Shown here piece by piece: positions 50,193 to 59,281 of a stretch of 64,000 nt of DNA. A program made the position numbers and the translations under genes. Location: assembly GCA_020850995.1 (NCBI GenBank), contig JADZDP010000107.1, forward strand, positions 1 through 64,000, given 5' to 3'. The stretch comes from Deltaproteobacteria bacterium. Lineage in GTDB: Bacteria > Myxococcota > UBA727 > VGSZ01. Position 1 is the first letter of the stretch, and each line of letters begins with the position of its first letter. A model generated the notes under the pieces. That model had not been told where the DNA came from and did not search any database. It was given only the letters and a program-made list of their open reading frames with translations.

Positions 50193-52433
50193 ATGTTTCA
50201 CGCGCTCGGTCGGTTCTGCGTACGACGTCGCTGGTGGATCCTCGCGACCTACGTGGTGCTGGTGCCCTTGGCCGCCGTCATCGGCGCGCCGGCGCTCCGC
50301 ATGTTGCGCGCCGGCGGCTTCGAGGACTGGGGCGCCGAGTCGTGGCAGGTCGATCGCGCGCTGGTCAACGAGCTCGGCGTGGGCGCGCCCGACATCCTGC
50401 CCATCTACCAGGTCAAGAGCGGCGGCAACGTCGACGACATCGAGGTGCTCACCGGCATGCTCGAGGTCATCGACCGCATCAAGCGCGACCCCGCGGTGGT
50501 GCGCGTCACCAGCTACTACGAGAACGGCGCTACGCAGCTCGTGTCGCGCGATCGTACGCGCACCTTCCTGCTCATCAACCTGCGCGGCGACGACCAAAGC
50601 AAGGGCGAAGCGCTCGATCGCCTGCGACCGCAGCTCACGGTCGCAGGAACGGAGCTGATGGTCGCCGGCTACGTGCCCGTCAACCAGGCCATCTACCGCA
50701 CCGTCGAGGAAGACCTGCGCAAGGCCGAGCTGCTCGCCTTCCCCTTCACCGCCGTGCTCTTGCTCGTCATCTTCGGCAGCGGCGCCTCGGCGTCGGTGCC
50801 GCTCTTGCTCGGCGGGCTCGCCGTGGTGCTGGCCTTCTTCGCCATGCGCGTGCTCACCATGGTGACCGACGTGTCGATCTTCGCCGCCAACGTCGTCACC
50901 GTGCTCGGCCTCGGCCTCGGCATCGACTACTCGCTCTTCCTGGTGGCCCGCTATCGCGAAGAGCTGGCGCGACCAGGCGGCGTCGAGCGCGCCGTGGCAC
51001 ACACCGTCGGCACCACCGGCCGCGCGGTGGCGTTCTCGGGCGTCACCGTGGCTGCCAGCCTGTGCGGCCTCTTGTTGTTCCCCCAGATGTACTTGCGCTC
51101 CATCGCCTACGGTGGCGTCGCCGTCACCGTGGGCGCGGTGCTGTTGGCGCTCACGCTCCTGCCCGCGGTGCTCGCCGTCATTGGCCCGCGCATCGACGCG
51201 CTGCGGCTCCCCTTCTCGCTCTCGGCCCCGCCCGTCGACGAGGAGCACGGCTTCTGGCACCGCGTCGCCCATGGCGTCATGCGCCGGCCCATCGTGGTTG
51301 CCCTCGCCGTCACGGTGCCGCTGCTGCTGCTGGGCGCGCCCTTCCTGCGCATCAACCCCTCCATCGCCGACCACCGCATCCTGCCGGCCGAGGCCGAGCC
51401 GCGCGTCGCCACCGACGTGCTCGACACCGAGTTCCTGCCGCACCAGGTGACGGCGCACGAGGTGCTGGTGCGGCTCCCCGGCGACGCGCTGTCGCGCGCC
51501 AACCTCGAGCTGCTCTACCAGGTGCACGAGCGCGTGCGCGCCCTGCCCGGCATCACCGCCGTGCAGTCGCCCTTCTCTCCCGCCGAGAGCATCGGCAAGG
51601 AGCGCACGCTCACGCTGCTCGCCACGCCGCGCGCCGAGCAGGACCAGAACGTGCTCGCCGGCCTCGAGCTGTTCACGCGCGGCGGCGTCATGCGCTTCGC
51701 CGCCGTGTCCGACTACGTGTTCAACGACGCGCGCGCGCTGGCGCAGGTGGAGGCGCTGCGCGCCATGGCGCCGCCGCCCGGCGGCAGCGTCGAGATCGGC
51801 GGCATCGCGGCGGTGCTGTGGGACATGCAGGAGTGCTTCTGGCGCATCACGCCGCGCATGGTGGGCTTCGTGGCGCTCATCATGTTCGTCGTGCTCTTCG
51901 CCGTGTTCGGCTCGGTGACGCTGCCGCTCAAGGCGATGCTGATGAACTCGCTGTCGTTGACGGCGAGCTTTGGCGCCATCGTGTGGGTCTTTCAAGACGG
52001 CCGCTTCGCCACCCTGCTCGACTACACGCCGCTCGGTCTCTCCGACGTCACGCAGCCGCTCTTGATGTTCGCGGTCGTGTTCGGCTTGTCCATGGACTAC
52101 GAGGTGCTGTTGCTCACGCGCGTGCGCGAGGAGTACCTGCGCAGCGGCGACAACGCGCACGCGGTGGCCCACGGCCTGGCGCGCACCGGCCGCCTCATCA
52201 CCAGCGCCGCGCTCTTGTTGGTGGTGGTGATCGGCGCCTTCGCCACCTCGAAGATCCTGTTCATGAAGTCGCTCGGCGTGGGCATGGCCTTGGCCATCGC
52301 CCTCGACGCCACCGTGATCCGCGCCTTGTTGGTGCCGGCCACCATGCGCCTGATGGGCGCGTGGAACTGGTGGGCGCCGGCGCCGCTGGCGCGGCTGTGG
52401 CAGCGCCTCGGCTTGTCGGATCTCGAGGAGTAG
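50193..52433 (+). CDS. MMPL-family RND transporter
   Basis: Transporter of 746 residues with about 12 transmembrane helices in two halves and two periplasmic loops. The MMPL signatures are present: TDVSIFAANVVTVLGLGLGIDYSLFLVARYREE in the first half and FGLSMDYEVLLLTRVREEY in the second, where Asp-Tyr residues form the proton relay. MMPL proteins export lipids or hydrophobic compounds. The ATG at 50193 has an AGGG site; the frame extends 30 codons upstream. No adaptor gene is adjacent. It is divergent from the lipoprotein gene, 268 nt away, with no recognisable element in the gap. Confidence 0.9.
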   Translation: MFHALGRFCVRRRWWILATYVVLVPLAAVIGAPALRMLRAGGFEDWGAESWQVDRALVNELGVGAPDILPIYQVKSGGNVDDIEVLTGMLEVIDRIKRDPAVVRVTSYYENGATQLVSRDRTRTFLLINLRGDDQSKGEALDRLRPQLTVAGTELMVAGYVPVNQAIYRTVEEDLRKAELLAFPFTAVLLLVIFGSGASASVPLLLGGLAVVLAFFAMRVLTMVTDVSIFAANVVTVLGLGLGIDYSLFLVARYREELARPGGVERAVAHTVGTTGRAVAFSGVTVAASLCGLLLFPQMYLRSIAYGGVAVTVGAVLLALTLLPAVLAVIGPRIDALRLPFSLSAPPVDEEHGFWHRVAHGVMRRPIVVALAVTVPLLLLGAPFLRINPSIADHRILPAEAEPRVATDVLDTEFLPHQVTAHEVLVRLPGDALSRANLELLYQVHERVRALPGITAVQSPFSPAESIGKERTLTLLATPRAEQDQNVLAGLELFTRGGVMRFAAVSDYVFNDARALAQVEALRAMAPPPGGSVEIGGIAAVLWDMQECFWRITPRMVGFVALIMFVVLFAVFGSVTLPLKAMLMNSLSLTASFGAIVWVFQDGRFATLLDYTPLGLSDVTQPLLMFAVVFGLSMDYEVLLLTRVREEYLRSGDNAHAVAHGLARTGRLITSAALLLVVVIGAFATSKILFMKSLGVGMALAIALDATVIRALLVPATMRLMGAWNWWAPAPLARLWQRLGLSDLEE

Positions 52434-52437
52434 GCGC

Positions 52438-54747
52438 TCACGGACAGGTGGTCAGCCCCTCGATGAACGCGTCGACCACCGCCACGCCGCGCGTGTCGAC
52501 CACCAGCGATGCGAGCTTCGGCATACGGCCCGCGCCGGTGCGCTGCATGCGCACCGACACCAGCGAGCGCTCGGGATCGCCGGGCGCCATGAGGCGCGCG
52601 TCGGTGACGCCGAGATCGCCCTCGGCCGGCAGCTCGTCGCACAGGTGTGCGCTGGCGAGCGCGGTCTGCACGCGCATGTCGGCGAGCCCACCGCCACCGC
52701 CGCTCGGCCGGTGACAGCTCGAGCAGTTGACGTGAAGCAGCGCGCGCGCGCGCGCCTCGGCCGTGGCCGCGGTGTCGTCGAGGGCGGGCAGCGCGGGCAG
52801 CGTGTCAACGGCGCCGGGCAGCGCGTCGGCGAGCAAGCCAATGCTGTCCCACGTGGTGAGCTGGTTGGCGCAGGTGGTCTCGCTGTAGGCGAAGCCGCCG
52901 TTCAGTTGTTGGAGCTCGAGCCCGAGCGTGCGACCTGCCGCGGCCGTGTGGCAGGCGAGGCAGCCGTTGCGCGCGGGGAACACCCAGGTGCGCCCGTTGT
53001 CGAGCTGCTTTTGTTTGCCCGCCGGCGGCAAGAGCACGGCGTCGGTCTGCGCCTCGTTCCACTCGTAGGAGTAGCCGGCCCACCCGCCATCGCTGTGGCG
53101 CACCAAGAGGCGCGTCTCGACGTAGTCGCCGCCCACCAGGAAGTGCTTCATCAGCACCGAGCCGTTCGGCAGCGTCAGGTCGCCGTCGGCCTCGATGTCG
53201 ATGGTGGCGCCGTCGGGCAGCGCCAGGAAGCGCTCTTTGGCCGCGCCGTCGGACCAGAGCGGGTGGTTGACGCCGTAGCGGATCATGCCGCTCGCCGGCG
53301 CGCGCGCGTCGCTCGCGTCGACGCAGCCGGTCTCGGAGAGCGCGTCGGGGAAGGTGTTTGGCACCGGCGCGCCGGCGGGGACCAGCTTGTGGATTGCGTT
53401 GCTCTCGACCCGCAGCGCGTAGAGCTCGCCGTCGGCGTCCTCGGAGAAGCTCGAGATGTAGTCGCCCGAACCGATCAGCACCACGCCAGGATCGTCGACG
53501 TCACGGGCGCGCCCCTGCTCGTCGAAGAGCAGCTGGAAGATCTCGGCGCTCGAGCCATCGCCGAACACGTAGGTGCCGCGCAGGTCGGGGATGGCGCTGC
53601 CGTTGTACACGTAGCCGCCGATGACGGCGGTGCGGCCAGAGGCGTGCTGGTACTCGAGCACCGGCGGGAGGAAGCCACCGTCGGAGCAGGCGCCGCCGGT
53701 GTTGTCGAAACACTCGGTGCCCTCGAAGGTGTTCCAGCCGTAGTTGCCGCCGGCTTGCACGATGTCGATCTCCTCGAGCTCGCCTTGGCCCACGTCGCCC
53801 GCCCACAGATCGCCGGTGGCCCGATCGAAGCTCCAACGCCAGGGGTTGCGCAGGCCGAGCGCGTAGATCTCCGGCGCGTAGTCGGCGTCGTCGACGAAGG
53901 GGTTGTCGCCGGGGATGCCGTAGGACAAGGGCGCGCTCACGCTGTCGACGTCGATGCGCAGGATCTTGGCCAAGAGCGACTGGCGGTTCTGGCCGTTTTC
54001 GCGGGGATCGTTGGCGTTGCCGCCGTCGCCGGTGCCGACGTAGAGCATGCCGTCGCGGCCGAACGCGATCATGCCGCCGTTGTGATTGCCGGCGAAGTCC
54101 TCGATGTCGAGCAGGATCTCCTCGGAGCTGCCGTCGAGCAGGCCGTTGCCGCCCAAGGTGAAGCGCGACACGCGGTTGTAGTAGGGCGTGCCGCCGGTGG
54201 CCGTGTAGTAGAGGAACAGCTCTTCGGTCTGCGGCCAGTCTGGGTGGAAGGCCATGCCGAGCAGGCCCATCTCGTCGCCAGGGGAATCGCTGGTCGCCAC
54301 GCGGACGGTCAGATCGGCGAACTCCTCGGGGTCGGTGACCGCGGCGTCGTCCTTGTCGAAGCGCACGATGCGGCCCGCCCGCTCGATGACGTACATGAGC
54401 TCGGTGCCGGGCTCTTGCAGGAGCAGGAGCGGGCTCTCGACCACGAGGTTGGGCCAGGGCTCGTCGAGCGCGACGGCGCCGCCCTGCGGCGGGCGCGCGG
54501 GTGCCAGGCAGGTGGTGTTGCTCGGGCGCGCCGACAGCCCGGGCACCCCGGGCTGGGGCTCGCAGGTGGGCTCGCCCTCGCCCTCGCCCTCGCCTTCGCC
54601 CTCGCCCTCGCCTTCGCCTTCGCCCTCACCCTCGGCTTCACCCTCCCCCTCCCCTTCGCCCTCACCCTCGGCGGGCGTGGGCGTGCACAGGCACGAGGAG
54701 AAGCACAGGGACCCGGCGAGGAGTGCGAGGGCGGTGGTGCGCAGCAT
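52438..54747 (-). CDS. PQQ sugar dehydrogenase/cytochrome c fusion lipoprotein
   Basis: Protein of 769 residues. The signal peptide has lipobox-like CFSSC/LC residues, followed by a Gly-Glu tract (about 27-60). Residues 75-435 match soluble aldose dehydrogenase: MGLLGMAFHPDW, GNHNGGMIAFGRDGMLYVGTGDGG, GLRNPWRWSFD and GGNYGWNTFEG. Residues 440-769 carry two haem motifs, CLACH and CSSCH, in a region like the cytochrome part of SO_0930-type proteins. Electrons from PQQ-dependent sugar oxidation could pass directly to haem. PQQ synthesis genes are not in the window. It converges on the MMPL gene with 4 nt between stops. ATG 54747 begins the signal peptide. Confidence 0.85.
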   Translation of the reverse strand: MLRTTALALLAGSLCFSSCLCTPTPAEGEGEGEGEGEAEGEGEGEGEGEGEGEGEGEGEPTCEPQPGVPGLSARPSNTTCLAPARPPQGGAVALDEPWPNLVVESPLLLLQEPGTELMYVIERAGRIVRFDKDDAAVTDPEEFADLTVRVATSDSPGDEMGLLGMAFHPDWPQTEELFLYYTATGGTPYYNRVSRFTLGGNGLLDGSSEEILLDIEDFAGNHNGGMIAFGRDGMLYVGTGDGGNANDPRENGQNRQSLLAKILRIDVDSVSAPLSYGIPGDNPFVDDADYAPEIYALGLRNPWRWSFDRATGDLWAGDVGQGELEEIDIVQAGGNYGWNTFEGTECFDNTGGACSDGGFLPPVLEYQHASGRTAVIGGYVYNGSAIPDLRGTYVFGDGSSAEIFQLLFDEQGRARDVDDPGVVLIGSGDYISSFSEDADGELYALRVESNAIHKLVPAGAPVPNTFPDALSETGCVDASDARAPASGMIRYGVNHPLWSDGAAKERFLALPDGATIDIEADGDLTLPNGSVLMKHFLVGGDYVETRLLVRHSDGGWAGYSYEWNEAQTDAVLLPPAGKQKQLDNGRTWVFPARNGCLACHTAAAGRTLGLELQQLNGGFAYSETTCANQLTTWDSIGLLADALPGAVDTLPALPALDDTAATAEARARALLHVNCSSCHRPSGGGGGLADMRVQTALASAHLCDELPAEGDLGVTDARLMAPGDPERSLVSVRMQRTGAGRMPKLASLVVDTRGVAVVDAFIEGLTTCP
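54571..54672 (-). repeat. Gly-Glu coding tract
   Basis: About 17 hexamer units encode Gly-Glu with one Ala substitution near the start and one in the middle. It is the longest of the three tracts. Confidence 0.85.
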
Positions 54748-54797
54748 GCGCGGGACCGTAGCGCGCCCGCGCGCCGCGGCGAAGCGCCCCGGGGGGT

Positions 54798-55466
54798 CTA
54801 CGCCCAGGCCACCACCTGCTGCACCATCTTGCGAATGCCCCGCGCCACCGCGGCGATGGGCGCGTCGTACATATAGGCGGGTGCGGTCACGACCTTGCGG
54901 TCGGCATCGACCACGATGTCGTCGACGGCGCACACGACGTGTGCGTGCCCCATGGACGCGATCACCCTGGCGGTGTCGGGGTCGTTGCCCACCGTGAGGC
55001 GCAGCTTGGCGTTGGCCTGCTTGGCCACCGCGGCCACCACGGCGGGCGCGATGCAGCAGGCACCCACGGGCACCTGCGCCGCCAGCGCCTCGCGCAGCAC
55101 GCGCCCCACCTCTTTGTTGACCGTGGCGGCGGCGCCCTTGCTGGCGAAGTCCGACAGGTTCTTGGCGGCGCCATAGCCGCCCGGCAGCACCCAACCGTCC
55201 ACCTCGGCGCCGCCGGCGCCGGCGAGGTCCGCCACCCGGCCGCGCGCGATACGGGCGGCCTCTTCGCGCACGCCGCGCTCCAGGCCGGTTGGCTTGCCCG
55301 AGATGTGATCGACCTCGGCGAGCTTGCCCTCCGGCGCAAAGACGCACGCCTCTGCCCCCGCCTCGTCGATGGCGAGCAGCACGAGCACGGCCTCGTGGAT
55401 CTCCGAGCCGTCGAGATACCCGGCGCCCGACAGGATGACGCCAATCTGTTTCTTGCCGCTGGACAT
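54798..55466 (-). CDS. elbB: Isoprenoid-biosynthesis-associated glyoxalase-type protein ElbB
   Basis: Protein of 222 residues, DJ-1/PfpI fold. VILSGAGYLDGSEIHEAVLVLLAID at the start and the nucleophile-elbow segment VGACCIAPAVVA are the ElbB signatures; LPGGYGAAKNLSDFA supplies the oxyanion side. ElbB is reported to have glyoxalase activity and was linked to isoprenoid synthesis. The ATG at 55466 has a short AGG site; the frame above it is antisense sequence. Confidence 0.9.
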   Translation of the reverse strand: MSSGKKQIGVILSGAGYLDGSEIHEAVLVLLAIDEAGAEACVFAPEGKLAEVDHISGKPTGLERGVREEAARIARGRVADLAGAGGAEVDGWVLPGGYGAAKNLSDFASKGAAATVNKEVGRVLREALAAQVPVGACCIAPAVVAAVAKQANAKLRLTVGNDPDTARVIASMGHAHVVCAVDDIVVDADRKVVTAPAYMYDAPIAAVARGIRKMVQQVVAWA

Positions 55467-55561
55467 CGAGCAACCTCGTGCGCGCGGGATAGCGGGCCGG
55501 CCCAGGCGGGTCCATCGGGCGAAAACCGGCAGTGGCCGACGCGGCGCGCTAGATTCTCCTC

Positions 55562-56230
55562 GTGGCTTCGCGATCGGCTCGCTCGACCTCGAGCAGCGCA
55601 CTGGTGGCGCTGGCAGCCGCGTTGGTCGCCGCGCTGCTGCTCGCGGCACCGGCGGGCGCCGCCAAGCGCCGGCCCAAGAAGGGTGACGCGGCGCCGCCGA
55701 CCATCACCCACGCGCCCCCCGCCTCCCACGACGGCGCCGGCCCCCTCGTCATCGAGGCCACCATCAGCGACGACAGCGGGGTCTTCGACCCCGCGCTCCT
55801 GGTGCGCGCGCCGGGGGGCAGCTTCGAGCGCATCCCGCTGGCCCCGGTCGAGGGCAGGGCAGACGCCTTTGCCGCCGAGGTGCCGGCCGCCCTGCTCGAC
55901 GGCGACCTCGAGTACTTGATCGAGGCCTACGACGAGAACGGCAACGGTCCTGCGCGAGCAGGTGACGAGGCGGCGCCGCTGCGCGTCGCGCGCGTGGCAC
56001 CGTTGACGACCCCCGTGACCCCACCACCCGACCCCGCACCGCCGACGAAGCCGCCAAAGGACGAGGGCAACGACGCCTTGGTGTGGGGCGCCGGCATCGC
56101 CGTCGGCAGTGTGCTGCTGCTCGGCGCCGCGGCCGGCATCGGCATCGCCGTGGTCATGGCCACCAGCACGCCGGCCAACGTCGCCGTCAGCATCACGGGC
56201 GGCTCGCCCATCGCGGCGGCGGCACCATGA
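55562..56230 (+). CDS. Secreted or membrane protein with C-terminal helix
   Basis: Protein of 222 residues: signal peptide (about 1-34), a small beta domain (about 45-130; VIEATISDDSGVFDPALLVRAPG resembles an Ig-like fold), a Pro-rich linker, and a transmembrane helix (about 175-200). Family not recognised. It starts with GTG and its stop overlaps the next ATG (ATGA). It is the first of three coupled envelope genes. Confidence 0.68.
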   Translation: MASRSARSTSSSALVALAAALVAALLLAAPAGAAKRRPKKGDAAPPTITHAPPASHDGAGPLVIEATISDDSGVFDPALLVRAPGGSFERIPLAPVEGRADAFAAEVPAALLDGDLEYLIEAYDENGNGPARAGDEAAPLRVARVAPLTTPVTPPPDPAPPTKPPKDEGNDALVWGAGIAVGSVLLLGAAAGIGIAVVMATSTPANVAVSITGGSPIAAAAP

Positions 56231-56784
56231 GGCTCGCGGCGGTCCTCGGCGCGTGTGCGGCCGCGGCCTGCGCCGCCGAGCCCTCGACCATCGTGCTGGA
56301 GAACCCGCAGGCGCTGAGCGTCGACTGCGCCACAGCGCCGGCCGACCTCGCGGCGCGCGTGTGGGTCAGCGGCTACGACGAGCCCGTCGCGCTCAGCTAC
56401 GATCCGGCCAGCAACACCACCAGCGGCAGCGTCGACATTGCGTCCGGTACGGTGCGCATGCTGACCATCGACTGGTATCGCCCCATGGGCCGCAGCGACG
56501 GCGTCGAGCTCGTGCTGGCACAGGCGCGGGGCGAGCTCGCTCTCGTCGGCGGCGTCCAGCCAACGGCCGAGTTCGCCATCGACAGCGCCGCCATCGCGGA
56601 CACGAGCTGCCTCGACATGCGCTTCGACAGCTTCGACGGCGCCGGCACCGTCGATCTCGACGGCGCCATCGTGCCCTTGTGCGACCTCGACGACAGCTGC
56701 AGCGGCGGCGACCCGGCGACGTGCACCAACCTCATCGAGACCTGCAGCGGCGGCGATCCCCTCGATCGCACGGTGGAACCATGA
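56227..56784 (+). CDS. Small secreted protein, Cys-rich C-terminus
   Basis: Protein of 185 residues with a lipoprotein-like or secretory signal (about 1-16, AAACAAE). The body is beta-rich without a known motif; the C-terminal 35 residues hold a repeated Cys-Ser-Gly-Gly-Asp-Pro motif. Both ends overlap neighbours by 4 nt, so it is translated with them. Confidence 0.65.
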   Translation: MRLAAVLGACAAAACAAEPSTIVLENPQALSVDCATAPADLAARVWVSGYDEPVALSYDPASNTTSGSVDIASGTVRMLTIDWYRPMGRSDGVELVLAQARGELALVGGVQPTAEFAIDSAAIADTSCLDMRFDSFDGAGTVDLDGAIVPLCDLDDSCSGGDPATCTNLIETCSGGDPLDRTVEP

Positions 56785-57461
56785 CGCACGGGATCAACGC
56801 TCTTCTCCTGACGGTCGCGCTGGCGGGCCTGTCGGCCTGCCCCGTGGTCTGCCCCGGCGGCCCCAACCCGGAGGCCGACGCCGGTCCGCCAGGCGTCAGC
56901 CTCACCGTCGAGAAGACCGGCGACGGCGTGGGCAGCTTCCGCTCCGATCCCGACGGCATCGACTGCGACGACGCGTGCGAGAGCCAGAGCATCACCGTGG
57001 CCCCGGGCACCGCCATGAGCCTGCGCGTGGAGCCCTCGCGCAACGCCAACCTGATCGCCGCCCTGTGCGGCGTCACCTTTCCCGACGGCAGCACCGCGCA
57101 GCGCGAGCTCGTCGACGACACCATCGCAGCGGTGGCCGCCGACGACCCCGTCGACACCATCGTCACCTGCCACGCCGAGTTCCGCGCCGTGCACACCCTG
57201 CAGGTCTTTTTTTCCGGCGAGGGGAGCGGCTCCGTGGTCGGCACGTTGACCGACCAAGGCGGCGGTGGCGGTGCGCCGCGCATCGACTGCCCCGACGACT
57301 GCATTGGCGCCTACTTCCTTGGCGAGATCGACACGCTCACGCCTACGCCCGAGCCAGGCTCGGTGTTCCTCGGCTGGGCCATCGACTGCGGCGGCACCGG
57401 CGCGGTCGAGCTCACCATGGACGAGGACAAGGACTGCGAGGCCCGCTTCGGCCCAGAGTGA
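56781..57461 (+). CDS. Lipoprotein with InlB-B-like repeats
   Basis: Protein of 226 residues. Lipobox LSAC (about 17-20). Two copies of a Cys-containing module, VGSFRSDPDGIDCDDACES and GGGAPRIDCPDDCIGAYF, followed by GSVFLGWAIDCGG and ending EDKDCEARFGPE, are the typical pattern of the divergent InlB B-repeat (bacterial repeat) domain, a surface beta-grasp module. Third and last gene of the coupled set. Confidence 0.72.
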   Translation: MTHGINALLLTVALAGLSACPVVCPGGPNPEADAGPPGVSLTVEKTGDGVGSFRSDPDGIDCDDACESQSITVAPGTAMSLRVEPSRNANLIAALCGVTFPDGSTAQRELVDDTIAAVAADDPVDTIVTCHAEFRAVHTLQVFFSGEGSGSVVGTLTDQGGGGGAPRIDCPDDCIGAYFLGEIDTLTPTPEPGSVFLGWAIDCGGTGAVELTMDEDKDCEARFGPE

Positions 57462-57535
57462 GCGCGACCGGGCGCGGGGGCCCGCAGCACGTGAGGCAGA
57501 TCGCGGCGCCGCTTGGCGCCCGCCGCATGCAGCGC

Positions 57536-57553
57536 GCTAGCATCGTTGCTAGC
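57536..57553. promoter_or_regulatory. Twin palindromes upstream of membrane-protein gene
   Basis: GCTAGC occurs at 57536-57541 and 57548-57553, 12 bp apart start to start, about 53 nt before the ATG at 57606. A GGCGCC pair with a GCTT loop (57505-57520) sits just upstream. It is a possible operator; nothing more can be said. Confidence 0.3.
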
Positions 57554-57605
57554 TCGTCTCGTGGCAGATGAGGTCGCCGCCCACCGACCGCTCGCAGGAG
57601 TCATC

Positions 57606-58175
57606 ATGCGCCCACTTGGCACCGCCGCCCGCCCCTCGCCACGTCGCACCGCCGGCCGCCGGGCGCTGACGGCGCTGCACCTGTCGGCGCTGGCGCTGAG
57701 CGCGTTCGTGGTGTGCACGCTCGGGCTCTTGCTCTTCCCCGAGGGTCGCCAGCTCATCGACGAGCACTTCGGGGTGGTGCGCATCGCCTGCTACCTCGCG
57801 TGGGCCGTGGGCGTTGGCGGCTTCGCGCTCGCGCCCGGCCTCTTGCTCAAGGAGGTGGGCGCTGAACCGCGGCTGACCTTGCGACCGGCGCGTCTGCGTG
57901 CCGGCTTCGAGCGCCTCGGCGCAGCGCCTGTGGCGCGTGCCTTCGCGCTCGGTGCCTTCGCCAACGTCGTCGTGCTCGCGCTGTCACCGCTGGGCGCACC
58001 GCTCGGCAGCCTCTACACCTGGCCGGTGTTCGCGACGCATCTGGTCCTCTCGGGGCTCGTGGTGGGCGCCGCTTCCCTCGGTGCGCTGGTGCGCATGCGC
58101 GACTTCGTCGACGAGCTGCGCCCCGTGCCGGCGCCCCGGCGCGCCTCGCACGTCGCCCCCGCGGGCGGCCTCTGA
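57606..58175 (+). CDS. Multi-pass membrane protein of unknown function
   Basis: Protein of 189 residues with about four hydrophobic helices (LHLSALALSAFVVCTLGLLLF, IACYLAWAVGVGGFALAPGLLL, AFALGAFANVVVLAL and a C-terminal one). No family recognised. ATG 57606 has a strong AGGAG site at good spacing; an ATG-less extension upstream is rejected. Confidence 0.68.
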   Translation: MRPLGTAARPSPRRTAGRRALTALHLSALALSAFVVCTLGLLLFPEGRQLIDEHFGVVRIACYLAWAVGVGGFALAPGLLLKEVGAEPRLTLRPARLRAGFERLGAAPVARAFALGAFANVVVLALSPLGAPLGSLYTWPVFATHLVLSGLVVGAASLGALVRMRDFVDELRPVPAPRRASHVAPAGGL

Positions 58176-58277
58176 CCTTGGCCACGACCAACCGTCACCG
58201 CTGATCGCGTCGTCGTCGTTGGGCCGATGCAGCCGGCGACCGGGCCTGCTATTTGGCGCCCGAGAGGTGAGACGCCC

Positions 58278-59270
58278 ATGGCGACGCGGCGCGCGCACAT
58301 CCTCGGCACCGGACGCGAGCTACCGGCGCGCGTCGTCACCAACGCCGACATCGCGGCGCGCGTCGCCACCACCGACGAGTGGATTCGCAAGCAGCTCGGC
58401 ATCGTCGAGCGCCGCTTCGCCGACGACGACGTGCAGACCTCCGATCTGGCGGCCGCCGCCGCGCGCCGCGCGCTGGTAGCCGCGCGCACCGCGCCCGCCG
58501 AGCTGCAGGCCATCGTGGTGGCGCTCGGCAACGGCGACGTCGCCTCGCCGGCCACCGCCTGCTACGTGCAGGAGAAGCTCGGCGCCTTCGGCGCCGTGGC
58601 CTTCGACATCCGCGCCGCCTGCGCGGGCTTCTCCGTGGGCCTCGACCTGGCCAAAGACATGGTGGAGTCGGGCGCCAAAGAGCGCGTGCTCGTCATCGGC
58701 GCCGACATCGCCAGCCGCACCAAGATCGACTGGCGCGACCGCACCACACCGGCCATCTTCGCCGACGGCGCCGGCGCCGCCGTGGTGGGCCCCTCACCGC
58801 ACCCCGAGCGCGGCTTCTTATCGGCGCGCCTTGGCTCCGACGGGCGCGGCAAGGACGTGGTGGTGATGAAGGGCGGCGGCTCGCTCTCGCCCTTCACCGC
58901 CGAGACCCTCGAGCAGGGCGAGCAGTTCGTGCAGATGGACGGCAAGGGCGTGTGGGAGTGGGCCACGCGCGAGCTGCCCGCCGTCATCCGCGCCGCGCTC
59001 GCCGCTGCCGGCCTGCGCACCAGCGACGTCGCGCTCTTGGTGACGCACCAGGCGAGCCTGCGCCTCTTGCAGGCCGTCATGGCCGAGCTGGGCCTCGGCG
59101 CAGATCGTGTGCACACCACCATCGAGCGCTACGGCAACACGCTGTCCGCCAGCTTGCCCATCACGCTCGACGAGGCCGTGGAGCGCGGCCGCGTCAAGCC
59201 CGGCGACGTCGTGGTGCTGGCCGCCATCGGCGCCGGTATGACCTGGGGCGCGCACGTGCTGCGTTGGTGA
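58278..59270 (+). CDS. fabH: 3-oxoacyl-ACP synthase III (FabH-like)
   Basis: Thiolase-fold condensing enzyme of 330 residues. The catalytic Cys115 lies in RAACAGFSVG, His257 in THQAS and Asn287 in YGNTLSAS, the complete FabH triad (HQAS replaces HQAN). FabH starts fatty-acid elongation by joining acyl-CoA to malonyl-ACP; related OleA-type or polyketide-type enzymes look similar, so the role is not fixed. The ATG at 58278 has a GAGGTGA site. It is followed by a FabK-like gene 11 nt away. Confidence 0.86.
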   Translation: MATRRAHILGTGRELPARVVTNADIAARVATTDEWIRKQLGIVERRFADDDVQTSDLAAAAARRALVAARTAPAELQAIVVALGNGDVASPATACYVQEKLGAFGAVAFDIRAACAGFSVGLDLAKDMVESGAKERVLVIGADIASRTKIDWRDRTTPAIFADGAGAAVVGPSPHPERGFLSARLGSDGRGKDVVVMKGGGSLSPFTAETLEQGEQFVQMDGKGVWEWATRELPAVIRAALAAAGLRTSDVALLVTHQASLRLLQAVMAELGLGADRVHTTIERYGNTLSASLPITLDEAVERGRVKPGDVVVLAAIGAGMTWGAHVLRW

Positions 59271-59281
59271 GATGAGGGATC

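Noticed and set aside
46799..52714. A very long rightward open frame of nearly 2000 codons
   Set aside because: It runs antisense to or out of phase with several family-matched genes, is rich in Arg, Ala and His, and matches no fold. Such frames are common in G+C-rich DNA.
54748..55515. Extension of the PQQ dehydrogenase frame past its signal peptide
   Set aside because: It reads through elbB in another phase; the ATG at 54747 begins a clear signal peptide.
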